NCBI GenBank assembly: GCA_002840535.1
Contig: PHBH01000059.1
Coordinates: forward strand, 19,275 to 83,274
Source of the DNA: Deltaproteobacteria bacterium HGW-Deltaproteobacteria-15
GTDB lineage: Bacteria; Desulfobacterota; DSM-4660; Desulfatiglandales; HGW-15
Direction: 5' to 3'
DNA: 64,000 nt
Shown: positions 52,465 to 60,983 of the stretch, one piece after another
Layout of the letters: every line of letters starts with the position of its first letter
Position numbering within the stretch: position 1 is the stretch's first letter
Translations under genes and position numbers: made by a program
The notes under the pieces: model-generated
Databases searched by the model: none
Told to the model about the DNA's origin: nothing
The model's input: only the letters and a program-made list of their open reading frames with translations

Positions 52465-52735
52465 TCATTCCAATAACGCTTCCGATGCGCCTCTTCCTTC
52501 GAGGATTATGGAGAGAGCAGCCCGGGAACAGCTGGCAGGGCCATTTGGAAAGCTGGCAAGATATTCCCTCAAACAGCACTGGGGCATTACGGTTTCCGAC
52601 CGGCAGGAAAATGGATCCAACTTCTTTTTGACAAGCACCGAAGAGACGAAAGGGACGATCCGGAAAAGGCCGGCAAAAACAAAGGGCCTTTTCAGGCGAA
52701 TCATCGCATACCTGAAAAAGCCCTTTCGGGAATGA
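52451..52735 (+). CDS. Small hypothetical protein
   Basis: This 94-residue basic protein overlaps the end of the FMN-binding protein gene. It has no signal, membrane segment or motif I recognise. Its stop abuts that of the parvulin gene (TGATCA, both strands). Coding is supported mainly by gene spacing. Confidence 0.5.
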   Translation: MKPPDHSNNASDAPLPSRIMERAAREQLAGPFGKLARYSLKQHWGITVSDRQENGSNFFLTSTEETKGTIRKRPAKTKGLFRRIIAYLKKPFRE

Positions 52736-53734
52736 TCACTTTACCTGCTCTGCGATGGGCCTCTCCACTTTCGCATTTGCCCGGAGCCCATCTATATACC
52801 GGCCGACTTCAGTCTGAATTTTAACGTCCTTCAAGTGCTTCTGAAGCGATTCCTTCGCTTCCTCATAGGGGACTATTCTCTCCGGTTTTTTCTCCAGCAC
52901 CCGCACAATGTGAAACCCGAACTCCGTTTCCACGATTCCGCTGGTCTCGCCCGGCTTCAGTCCAAAAGCGACATCTTCAAAGGGCTTCACTGTCTGGCCT
53001 CTTCCCATGAAACCCAGATCGCCCCCTTTTTCCTTGGAGGGGCATTGCGAATGCTGCTTGGCCAGGGCGGCAAAATCCTCCCCTTTTTTCAATTTCTTGA
53101 GGATCTCTTCCATATCCTTTCTGGCCTTCTTCTTTGCCGCGTCTCCGCCCTTGGGGTCCACCTTGATCAATATGTGACTCGCATGCACCTGCTCAGGCTG
53201 CTTGAAGGCATCCGGATTGCTGTCATAAAAAGCCCTGCTCTCCTCTGCGGAGATCGATACTTTCTGAACAATCTCCTGGGAGACAAGCTCCTGAATGAGG
53301 AGACCTTTCTCAATCCTGGACTTCAGGTCCGATTCGGTCATCTGATCCTTCGCCAATGCTTCCGCAAACGATTTCTCGTCAGGAAAGGTGGACTTCAGCG
53401 TCTGGAGGCGATTGCCGATCGCGCTCTCCTCCACTTTGATGCCCTTTTTCTTGCTCTCTTGCGACAGCAATTCAATATTGATCAGCTCCTCAAGAACGGT
53501 CTTTCTGAGCATTCCCGTCTGGGCCTGATCAGGAGGTTGTCCCCTGCGGGCAAGCTGTTGCATCCTGCTTTCCACCCCCCGGTCCAGTTCGAGGACCGTG
53601 ATGGATTTTCCATTCACGACGGCCGCATCCCCCGGCGCCGGCTTCTTATCCTCAGCAAGCACAAACGCGCTCAGCGCAAGCTGCACACCAATAATGACCG
53701 GCAATCCGATCCGGTATACCATGTTTTTTTTCAT
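52736..53734 (-). CDS. Exported parvulin-type peptidyl-prolyl isomerase (SurA/PpiC-like)
   Basis: The 332-residue protein has an N-terminal signal peptide (to about residue 27), a SurA-N-type chaperone domain and one parvulin domain (HASHILIKVDPKGG ... KGGDLGFMGRGQTVKPFEDVAFGLKPG ... FGFHIVRVLEK). It helps fold outer-membrane or exported proteins. It is divergent from the DnaJ-like gene. Confidence 0.93.
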   Translation of the reverse strand: MKKNMVYRIGLPVIIGVQLALSAFVLAEDKKPAPGDAAVVNGKSITVLELDRGVESRMQQLARRGQPPDQAQTGMLRKTVLEELINIELLSQESKKKGIKVEESAIGNRLQTLKSTFPDEKSFAEALAKDQMTESDLKSRIEKGLLIQELVSQEIVQKVSISAEESRAFYDSNPDAFKQPEQVHASHILIKVDPKGGDAAKKKARKDMEEILKKLKKGEDFAALAKQHSQCPSKEKGGDLGFMGRGQTVKPFEDVAFGLKPGETSGIVETEFGFHIVRVLEKKPERIVPYEEAKESLQKHLKDVKIQTEVGRYIDGLRANAKVERPIAEQVK

Positions 53735-53952
53735 AACCGCTCCTTTGAAACTTCTTTATGCTCCCCGCCCTCGGGATTTGGTGACACCCCATCTCGTGAG
53801 GCTGGCGAAAAGACCCCCATGAACACTCTCTGCAAATCGGCAAAACCAATGTCACGGGAAAATGAAAATCCCGCCTTGCTCGGCAGGATAAATCAAAGTA
53901 ACATCTTCTAATGCCTTTGATCAACATATGATTTGATTTCCGGTGCAGGATC

Positions 53953-54774
53953 TTGGAACAGAAGGACTATTACACGATACTGGGCGTAGAAAAGAACGGC
54001 TCCTCGAAGAGGGTTAAAGAGGCTTACCGGAAGCTTGCCCTCCAATACCATCCGGACAGGAACCCGGATCCCTCGGCATCCTCAAAGATGAAGGATATCA
54101 ACGAGGCCTATGCAGTTCTGTCCGATCCGCGAAAGCGCAAGGAGTATGATCTGATGCTGGAGCAGTTCGGTGGTTCCGCCTACGGCCGGTTCAGGCAGAA
54201 CTATTCAGAGCAGGATATTTTCCGTGGATCGGACATCGGCCAGGTTTTTGAGGAGATCAGCAGGATTTTCGGTTTCAGGTCCTCTGAGAAGGTTTTCCAG
54301 GACTTTTACGGGCCCGGATATAGGACATTCGAGTTCCGGCGGCCGGGATTCTCCGGCAAGGCGTTTGTGTATTCCGGCAGGCGAGCAGGGAGAGCGTCGG
54401 GCAACCCGCAGTTTCAGCTTGGCGGCCCCTTGGGAAAGCTCCTGAAGCATGCCCTCAAAAAGCAGTGGGGGTTCGAATTCCCTGAAAAGGGCAAAGACAG
54501 GACGGACACCATTGCCATTCCACCCGATTTCGCGATGAATGGCGGAAGAATTCAGTACGTTTATCGCCCCGAATCCCGGGAGTTTATCGTGAACGTACCG
54601 AGAGGCATCCGGGATGGACAGAGAATCCGGCTGCGCGGTATGGGCGAACAGGGGAAGGGAGGCGGAGAGCCGGGGGATCTCTACATTACCGTAAAAGTGA
54701 GAAAACCGCTGAAGGAGACTGTCCGGGACGGTCTGAAGAATCTCGTCTCGTTGGTAACCGGCAAAGGTAAGTAA
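53953..54774 (+). CDS. DnaJ/CbpA-like J-domain protein
   Basis: The 273-residue protein has an N-terminal J domain (DYYTILGV ... LQYHPDRNPDPS, with the HPD motif), a Gly/Arg-rich middle part and a C-terminal CTD-like domain. It lacks the zinc-finger region of true DnaJ, so it is CbpA-like. It stimulates DnaK ATPase. The likely start is TTG 53953. Confidence 0.9.
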   Translation: MEQKDYYTILGVEKNGSSKRVKEAYRKLALQYHPDRNPDPSASSKMKDINEAYAVLSDPRKRKEYDLMLEQFGGSAYGRFRQNYSEQDIFRGSDIGQVFEEISRIFGFRSSEKVFQDFYGPGYRTFEFRRPGFSGKAFVYSGRRAGRASGNPQFQLGGPLGKLLKHALKKQWGFEFPEKGKDRTDTIAIPPDFAMNGGRIQYVYRPESREFIVNVPRGIRDGQRIRLRGMGEQGKGGGEPGDLYITVKVRKPLKETVRDGLKNLVSLVTGKGK

Positions 54775-54787
54775 CAGAGCAGAGATC

Positions 54788-54905
54788 GCAGATGGGTTTC
54801 GCTCCGCTCTACCCATCCTACATTCTGACCGGCAAACGGAGCGGGAAGTGACAGAGGTCAGAGATCAGAGGTCAGAGGTCAGAAGCCAGAAATCGGAGGT
54901 CAGAA
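54788..54905. repeat. GATGGGTTTCGCTCC hairpin followed by GAGGTCAGA repeats
   Basis: GATGGGT (54791-54797) pairs with ACCCATC (54811-54817), the other orientation of the motif at 41460. It is followed by five or more GAGGTCAGA-type units (54850-54905), the family that also invades plsC. Confidence 0.65.
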
Positions 54906-54961
54906 AGAAGATGGGAACCCCCGGCCTATGGCCTGCCGGGGTCTCCCCATCCTACATTCAG

Positions 54962-55156
54962 CGTTGGATGTTGAACGTTCGATGTTGGACGTTCGTCTTA
55001 TTCCCTTTCCTTGTTTATCTTTTCATTCGATGTTGGACGTTGGACGTTCGATGTTCGACGTTCGTCTTTTTCCCGACTTCACTCTTATCCTTGGTTCTTT
55101 GTTTCTTCATTCGATGTTGGACGTTGAACGTTCGATGTTCGACGTTCGTCTTTTTT
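54962..55156. repeat. Triplicated TTCGATGTTGGACGTT array
   Basis: Three copies of a 40-50-bp unit built from TTCGATGTT and GACGTT are spaced 69 and 84 bp apart, each ending GTTCGTCTTT. The gaps between them differ in sequence. The spacers are not constant in length and the units are internally repetitive, so this is not a CRISPR array. The same unit occurs at 28608-28652. Confidence 0.8.
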
Positions 55157-56042
55157 ATCCTTTTTCCATTTCCTTCCTTCTGGCCTTCTTGATTTCCTCC
55201 AGGTAAAGCTTTATCAGGGGACTCATTTCAGGGGGCTGCCAGTCAGCCTTTTTGGGTTCTTCAGGCCACTTGAACGGCAGATGGTGAACCTCTCCAGGCT
55301 TTCGGCATTTCTCAAAAACATCCAGCAGCGCGAGCAATATCTCCCTCTGTCCCTTTTCATCCCCGACCTGACCGAAGAGCCGGCCGAAGGGATACTCGAT
55401 AGCCGCGGATCTCGGAATCCCCACCTGATTGTGGAACTCGGGCATGGGAGTCAATACGATGGTGGAGAAGCGGTTCTCCTCCAGATATCGGGCGGCCTGT
55501 GCCACAGACCGGCAGCAAAACGGTCAGACCGGCGTAAGGATTACCGCCTCAACACCCTCTTTCCTCATCTTCTCGGCCATCGGCCCGATCGCCTGGTCCA
55601 GAAAGGCCATGGACTCAAATTGAAAGCCGTAGAATGAATACGAGGTTTCTGCAAGCCGTCCGATGATTCCTTCCCGCTCCAGTTCAGCCATTCTGGCGAG
55701 CGGGAGAATGACATTGAGATCGTTCAGGATGTGTTTTGTGTTGATGTGGAGGTGATTGACATTTATCAACTTTGACGTGGTACTCCTGGGAATTTCGCGG
55801 TAGGTCGGGTCACCCCACGTGGGCTCGCTTTTTTCCCTTTCCATGTTAAAGGGCGGATCTGACTTGAGGCTGATCCCGGAGCTTGTGACCAATGCGAAAC
55901 TCGCCCTGCTCAGGGGCTTTGACAAAGGGGTCCATGGGATATCGCCCTTGAAATCCTCTTTGGGAATTAAGGATCGAAACCAGGCGGCCAGTCCCGGCGG
56001 CAAAAACCTGTATCCATCCACCGTCCTCTTGGAATCTTCCAT
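55155..56042 (-). CDS. GrdB/PrdB-like selenoprotein of the glycine/proline reductase family
   Basis: This is read as one 295-residue protein (ATG 56042 or 56045, after GGAGG) across an in-frame TGA at codon 173 (55524-55526). The context is VILTPV-stop-PFCCRSVAQAARYLEE, giving a UXXC motif where relatives have CPxC or UPxC. The downstream part is homologous family sequence, and a hairpin with loop GGTCTGT follows. Glycine/betaine/sarcosine/D-proline reductase B subunits use Sec to cleave amino compounds, but members without the rest of that complex, as here, have unknown substrates. No grdA or grdC gene is seen. Confidence 0.85.
55500..55514 (-). promoter_or_regulatory. Predicted SECIS hairpin of the GrdB/PrdB-like gene
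   Basis: Nine bases after the TGA the transcript can fold TGCC-GGTCTGT-GGCA. The stem is short (4 bp), but the loop contains GGUCU, identical to the core of the Escherichia coli fdhF SECIS. Longer pairing with bulges is possible. Confidence 0.6.
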
Positions 56043-56197
56043 CATCCACCTCCTCTTCCATGGCTCGAATTTCTGCGATTCTACTTTCGATCTCGGCAAT
56101 TGGCAAGCGTGTGTCAGAGAATGGGAAAGGCAGAAATAGCGCTTAACAACCGGGGCCAATGTGCTAAAATGTTTTTTTCCCAAACTTCGGAGGAGGC

Positions 56198-58312
56198 ATG
56201 AAGAATCCCGATCTCGATACACAGACAAGAGAAGGCCAGGATGCGGCCGCAAAAGGATTGAAGCAATCAGTTGATTTTATCCGCTCGATCGTCCAGGAAG
56301 ACCTCAATACCGGCAAGCACAAGTCCATCCAGACACGGTTTCCTCCCGAGCCCAATGGGTATCTTCATATCGGTCATGCCAAATCCATCTGCATCAACTT
56401 CGGCATTGCCCGCGAGTTCGGAGGCCGGTGCAACCTGCGGTTCGATGACACCAACCCCGCAAAAGAGGAGGTCGAGTATGTGGAGTCCATCAAGACGGAT
56501 GTGCGGTGGCTTGGATTCGACTGGGAGGACCGTGAATTCTACGCATCGAATTACTTTGGGCAACTGTACGAATGGGCCGTTGAGCTTATCCGGAAAGGCA
56601 AGGCTTATGTGTGCGACCTCAGCGCCGAGCAGATTCGGGAATACAGGGGCACCCTGACTGAGCCCGGGAGGAACAGCCCGTACCGGGACCGCTCGGCAGA
56701 GGAAAACCTTGATCTCTTTCACCGCATGGAAAAGGGGGAGTTCCCGGACGGATCCCGTGTGCTCCGCGCGAAGATCGACATGTCTTCTCCAAATCTGAAC
56801 CTGCGGGACCCTGTCATGTATCGCATCATCAAGGCCGAACATCACAGGACGGGCAACAGCTGGTGCATCTATCCTACCTACGACTGGGCGCACGGCCAGT
56901 CGGACTCTATCGAGGGGATCACGCATTCCATCTGCACCCTGGAGTTTGAGGATCACAGGCCGCTCTATGACTGGTATCTCGATGAGCTTGGGATCCATCA
57001 CCCGCAACAAATAGAGTTTGCACGGCTCAACCTCACCCACACCATTATGAGCAAGAGAAAGCTCCTGGAACTGGTCCAAGGTAAGTATGTAAGCGGATGG
57101 GACGATCCCCGGATGCCGACCCTGTCGGGCCTTCGCAGGCGGGGATATTCCCCTGAAGCCATCCGAACCTTCTGTGAACGAATCGGAGTTGCCAAGAGGG
57201 CGAGCACGGTCGACATGGCCCTGTTGGAGCACTGCCTCCGTGAAGACCTCAACAGGAGGGCCCCGCGTGCGATGGCGGTGCTCCGTCCTCTTCGCGTGGT
57301 GATCGAAAACTATCCGGAGGGAAAGGTGGAGGAGCTGGATGCCGTAAACAACCCGGAAGACCCGTCCATGGGGACGCGCAAGGTTCCTTTCTCAAAGGTG
57401 CTCTACATCGAGCAGGACGATTTCATGGAGGAGCCGCCGAAGAAATTCTATCGATTGGGACCGGGCCGGGAGGTACGGCTCAGGTATGCCTACTTCATCA
57501 AATGCATTGACGTGAAAAAGGATGATTCCGGAAAGGTGATCGAACTCCACTGCACCTACGATCCGCAGACACGAGGAGGCGATGCACCGGACGGGCGCAA
57601 GGTCAAGGCCACCCTTCACTGGGTCTCCGCCTCCCACGCACTGGATGCCGAGGTCCGTCTCTATGAGCACCTCTTCACGAAGCCCGATCCGGGCGACGAG
57701 GATGAGGAAGGAGACTTCAAGAACCATCTGAATCCCCGCTCCCTGGAGGTCCTCCCCTCCTCAAAGCTGGAGCCCGCTCTTGCAGGCGCGAAGCCCGGCA
57801 CATGGCATCAGTTTGAGAGAATGGGCTACTTCTGTGTGGATGCGGTTGATTCAAGGGATGGCCACCTGGTTTTCAACCGGGCCGTGACGCTCAAGGATGA
57901 GTGGGCCAAGATCCAGAAGTCTTCAAACGTGGAAGCAGGAAAACCAAAACCCCCTGCACAGCCCTCTGCGGTTCCTCAGAAACCGGAGATTGCCATCGAG
58001 GATTTCTCCAGGCTGGATCTTCGAGTGGGCATCGTCAGGGAAGCCTCTCTGGTTGCCGGTGCGGACAAACTCGTGAAGCTGATGGTGGATCTTGGAGAGG
58101 GCCGTCTTCGCCAGGTCTTCGCCGGAATCCGCTCCGCCTATGAGGAACCCGGATCCCTTGTCGGCAAAAAAGTCCTAGTGGTGGCCAACCTCAAACCCCG
58201 CCAAATGAAATTCGGCCTTTCCGAAGGGATGATTCTGGCAGGATCAGGTAAAGGGGGCCTCGGGGTCGCAACCTTTGACAGGGATCTCCTTCCCGGCGAC
58301 AAGGTTTCCTGA
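56198..58312 (+). CDS. glnS: Glutaminyl-tRNA synthetase fused to a C-terminal tRNA-binding domain
   Basis: The 704-residue protein has the class-I HIGH motif (PNGYLHIGHAKS), KMSKS-like MSKRKLL and GlnRS-specific features, followed by the beta-barrel anticodon-binding region. The last 110 or so residues (IAIEDFSRLDLRVGIVREASLVAGADKL ... GLSEGMILAG) form a Trbp111/MetG-C-type tRNA-binding OB fold. GlnRS normally has about 550 residues and no such domain. It charges tRNA-Gln; the extra domain may raise its affinity for tRNA. Confidence 0.95.
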   Translation: MKNPDLDTQTREGQDAAAKGLKQSVDFIRSIVQEDLNTGKHKSIQTRFPPEPNGYLHIGHAKSICINFGIAREFGGRCNLRFDDTNPAKEEVEYVESIKTDVRWLGFDWEDREFYASNYFGQLYEWAVELIRKGKAYVCDLSAEQIREYRGTLTEPGRNSPYRDRSAEENLDLFHRMEKGEFPDGSRVLRAKIDMSSPNLNLRDPVMYRIIKAEHHRTGNSWCIYPTYDWAHGQSDSIEGITHSICTLEFEDHRPLYDWYLDELGIHHPQQIEFARLNLTHTIMSKRKLLELVQGKYVSGWDDPRMPTLSGLRRRGYSPEAIRTFCERIGVAKRASTVDMALLEHCLREDLNRRAPRAMAVLRPLRVVIENYPEGKVEELDAVNNPEDPSMGTRKVPFSKVLYIEQDDFMEEPPKKFYRLGPGREVRLRYAYFIKCIDVKKDDSGKVIELHCTYDPQTRGGDAPDGRKVKATLHWVSASHALDAEVRLYEHLFTKPDPGDEDEEGDFKNHLNPRSLEVLPSSKLEPALAGAKPGTWHQFERMGYFCVDAVDSRDGHLVFNRAVTLKDEWAKIQKSSNVEAGKPKPPAQPSAVPQKPEIAIEDFSRLDLRVGIVREASLVAGADKLVKLMVDLGEGRLRQVFAGIRSAYEEPGSLVGKKVLVVANLKPRQMKFGLSEGMILAGSGKGGLGVATFDRDLLPGDKVS

Positions 58313-58319
58313 GCGGCCT

Positions 58320-59765
58320 GTGACGAACCGAGATCTTGCAGCCGAAGCCGGCAACTACAAGTGGAAAGCGCTGATCACCACGGCCATGGGGGCGCTCATG
58401 GCCACGATGGATGTCAGCATCACGAACATCGCCTTTCCAACCCTCACCAGGGTGTTCGACAAGGAGATCACCACGGTGATCTGGGTCACTGTGGCCTACG
58501 TTCTGGTCAGCACCAGCTCCATGCTGATTCTTGGAAAGATCAGCGACACCGTTGGCCGAAAACGGATCTACACAATCGGCATGCTGATCTTCACACTGGG
58601 AATGGCCGCATGCTCCCTTGCCCAGAGCATGGGAGAGCTCATCTTCTACAGATGCATTCAGGGGCTGGGCGCGGCCATGAATGTTTCCTGCGGCGCCGCC
58701 ATTGTCACGGAGGCCTTTCCCCTGAAAGAGACCGGCCGGGGTCTCGGGTTCCTGGGGATCTCCGTCTCTCTGGGATTTATCGTTGGTCCTGTGCTCGGGG
58801 GCTTTCTGCTTGACTGGCTGGATTGGCGAGCGATCTTTTACGTGCGCACCCCGGTGGCCCTCTTCACATTCGTCCTCGGCCTCATCCTCCTCAAAAAGGA
58901 TCGAATCGCCGACCACGGCCTCAGGCTGGACCTGCTGGGGGCTCTCACCTCTTCTCTGGGGATATTCTGCATCGTGTATGGCGTCAGCCGGGCCAGGGAT
59001 TCGGGGTTCTTTTCTCCCGCGATATTTACCTGGGTTGGATGCGGAATCGTGATCCTGTCGCTTTTCACCCTTCAGGAGCGAAAAAATCCCAACCCGCTTC
59101 TGGATCTTTCACTTTTCAGGAACAGGGCCTTTCTGACAGCTTCTCTCTCCCTCTTTTTCACCTTTGTCTCCGCGCCTCCTTTTATCCTGATCATGCCCTT
59201 TTACCTTATGCAGGGGATCGGCATGTCGCCCTCCGAGGCGGGGCTCCTTCTTGCCGTCAATTCCGTGGCCACGATTGTGTGCGGCCCTGTCAGCGGCTCA
59301 CTCTCGGACCGGTTCGGGCCGCAGCGGTTCGCGGCCGCAGGCGCGGCAGCAACCGCGTTCGCGTTTGTTCTCATGATGTTCTTCAATCTCGATACTGGAT
59401 TGGCGGCGATCATCTTGGTGCTGATACTCCTGGGAGTCGGGATTGGGATGTTTCAGACGCCCAACAGCAGTATGATCATGGGGAGCGTTCCCAGAGATCA
59501 GCTCGGCACGGCTTCGGCCCTGATGGCGACGGTTCGTCAGGTAGGACTTTCTTTGGGCATGGCCCTCGCGGGGGCCCTCTATACCTCGAGGCTCATGCAG
59601 TATCAATCGGAATGGGTACGGAACGGGATCGAAGGCAGTGAGGCGGTCAGGCTCTCCATACCCGTCGCGTTTCACGACACCCTTCTTCTTTCCATCATCC
59701 TGAGTGCAGTGGTGGTCTTTCTTTCTTTTCCCTTGCGTGTGGAAGAATGGAGGGGATCCTCTTAG
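58320..59765 (+). CDS. MFS drug exporter, DHA2 (EmrB/QacA) type
   Basis: The 481-residue product (GTG 58320; a longer frame from 58275 would overlap glnS) has about 14 hydrophobic segments and the family motifs LMATMDVSITNIAFPTL and LGKISDTVGRKRIYTIG. It probably exports toxic organic compounds using the proton gradient. It begins eight bases after the glnS stop. No EmrA partner is seen. Confidence 0.9.
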   Translation: MTNRDLAAEAGNYKWKALITTAMGALMATMDVSITNIAFPTLTRVFDKEITTVIWVTVAYVLVSTSSMLILGKISDTVGRKRIYTIGMLIFTLGMAACSLAQSMGELIFYRCIQGLGAAMNVSCGAAIVTEAFPLKETGRGLGFLGISVSLGFIVGPVLGGFLLDWLDWRAIFYVRTPVALFTFVLGLILLKKDRIADHGLRLDLLGALTSSLGIFCIVYGVSRARDSGFFSPAIFTWVGCGIVILSLFTLQERKNPNPLLDLSLFRNRAFLTASLSLFFTFVSAPPFILIMPFYLMQGIGMSPSEAGLLLAVNSVATIVCGPVSGSLSDRFGPQRFAAAGAAATAFAFVLMMFFNLDTGLAAIILVLILLGVGIGMFQTPNSSMIMGSVPRDQLGTASALMATVRQVGLSLGMALAGALYTSRLMQYQSEWVRNGIEGSEAVRLSIPVAFHDTLLLSIILSAVVVFLSFPLRVEEWRGSS

Positions 59766-60073
59766 CCTCTCTCTTCCTTGTCCATGCCGGGATCTTCCTC
59801 GCTTGCATCGGCCCAATCGTCATCCCGGAGCACTTCATAGGAACTGATCCTGATCCTCTTTATCCCGTTCCTTGCGGTGCTGCAGACCCCCTCGACCTTT
59901 ACTTCCTCTTCCAGGAAGTCGAAGAGCTCCTGCCCGGCTTCGTTGAGCTCAATCACGTAACGTTCCTTCTCTACCTGGAAACTGATCCCGATGACATTCC
60001 CTTCGTTATCCCAGTTTCCCGGTACGACCGACCCGACCAGCGTTACCTTTTTCGGCAGCTCGTCCTTTCCCAT
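59762..60073 (-). CDS. Small hypothetical protein, possible OB-type domain
   Basis: The 103-residue product (ATG 60073, after AAGG/GGGG) begins MGKDELPKKVTLVGSVVPGNWD and is acidic at the C-terminus. Its beta-rich pattern could be an OB fold, but no family is recognised. It converges with the MFS gene, overlapping by four bases, and follows the receiver gene closely. Confidence 0.6.
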   Translation of the reverse strand: MGKDELPKKVTLVGSVVPGNWDNEGNVIGISFQVEKERYVIELNEAGQELFDFLEEEVKVEGVCSTARNGIKRIRISSYEVLRDDDWADASEEDPGMDKEERG

Positions 60074-60147
60074 CCCCTTTTCCTTCTTTTTTGTTGTTCC
60101 GGCTTTGAAGTATATCCGCAGGAGAATACGGATAGGATACCTCAAAT

Positions 60148-60645
60148 CTACTTGGCCGTGTGATGGAAATCACTCCAGAACTTCTGCTCCTTGTCTTTCC
60201 ATTTGGGCCCGAATTTCTTTTCCCAATACGCCTCCCCCAGCCTTGCCGTCCACTGTGACCAGACATGCTTCCCCTGAGCCTTCGCGTCAAGGACATCGTT
60301 CAAAAACACGGGGATATCGGAAATTCTGTCCTTGGGAATGAAGGATGCGGCCCCCATTTTGAACGACTTCATGATGTTCTCCGGCGTAAGGGCATGGGAG
60401 GTCAGCATCACGGCGGCGATGTTCTTTCTATTGCAGATGGAGAGCAGTTCGTAGCCGTTTACCCCCATGATATCCAGGATGGCCAGGTCGAATTTCGAAC
60501 CCTCCAAAAGAGCTTTTGCGCTTTCAAAGCTCTGTGCCTTGACTACATCGGCCATGGAAAGCAGATCTTCCAGTGTCTCAAGAATGTCAGGCTCATCATC
60601 TACTACCAGGATTTTCTTTCCTTCGAGCAAATCCTTCCCTTCCAT
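60148..60645 (-). CDS. Receiver protein with short C-terminal extension
   Basis: The 165-residue product (ATG 60645, GGAGG upstream) is a receiver with DDEPD, phospho-Asp in LAILDIMG and Lys in FIPKD. The C-terminal 50 residues (WTARLGEAYWEKKFGPKWKDKE) are unlike any output domain I know. It is followed at 60073 by a small hypothetical gene, probably in the same operon. Confidence 0.88.
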   Translation of the reverse strand: MEGKDLLEGKKILVVDDEPDILETLEDLLSMADVVKAQSFESAKALLEGSKFDLAILDIMGVNGYELLSICNRKNIAAVMLTSHALTPENIMKSFKMGAASFIPKDRISDIPVFLNDVLDAKAQGKHVWSQWTARLGEAYWEKKFGPKWKDKEQKFWSDFHHTAK

Positions 60646-60760
60646 GCTGCCTCCGCACATGACTCAAAATGATAATAACATCAATTTCAAAAGGGCGAAC
60701 AGGAAAAGATCTCCCGAACTTAGCCCTTTCCTTCATGCTCAAAACATGCTAAAGGGAACA

Positions 60761-60790
60761 AAAAAACAAAAAGGGGGTAGCCCCCCTCTT
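60761..60790 (-). terminator. Rho-independent terminator of tRNA-His
   Basis: Downstream of the tRNA on the minus strand, GGGGG-GCTA-CCCCC is followed by TTTTTGTTTTTTTG. Confidence 0.85.
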
Positions 60791-60802
60791 TTTCGATAGT
60801 GA

Positions 60803-60880
60803 TGGGGTGAGTGATGGGACTCGAACCCACGGCCTCTGGGGCCACAACCCAGTGCTCTAACCAATTGAGCTACACCCACC
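60803..60880 (-). tRNA. tRNA-His (anticodon GTG)
   Basis: The acceptor GTGGGTG pairs with CACTCAC (one G-T), the anticodon stem is CTGGG/CCCAG with loop TTGTGGC (anticodon GTG), and the T-arm is present with GGTTCGAGTCC. An extra 5' G at 60880 faces discriminator C, as His tRNAs require, and CCA is encoded. Confidence 0.96.
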
Positions 60881-60983
60881 ATTGATCTGCTGGTAATCTA
60901 GCAGAAGTTTTTCCCCGTTTGCAACAAAAACTTGCCTCGTCCCTGCTCTGATGGGCGGCTGGCGGAGTTCCAGGAGAAAGCCC

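Noticed and set aside
52465..52704. 79-residue minus-strand frame opposite the small gene at 52451
   Set aside because: The plus-strand frame fits the gene order (overlap with the preceding stop, abutting stops), and the minus frame has no ribosome-binding site.
54962..55156. CRISPR array
   Set aside because: Only three units, internally repetitive, with unequal spacing, and no cas genes in the window.
55155..56042. GrdB/PrdB-like gene as a pseudogene with a nonsense mutation
   Set aside because: The TGA replaces a conserved Cys in a UXXC motif, the frame is intact on both sides, and selA is present nearby.
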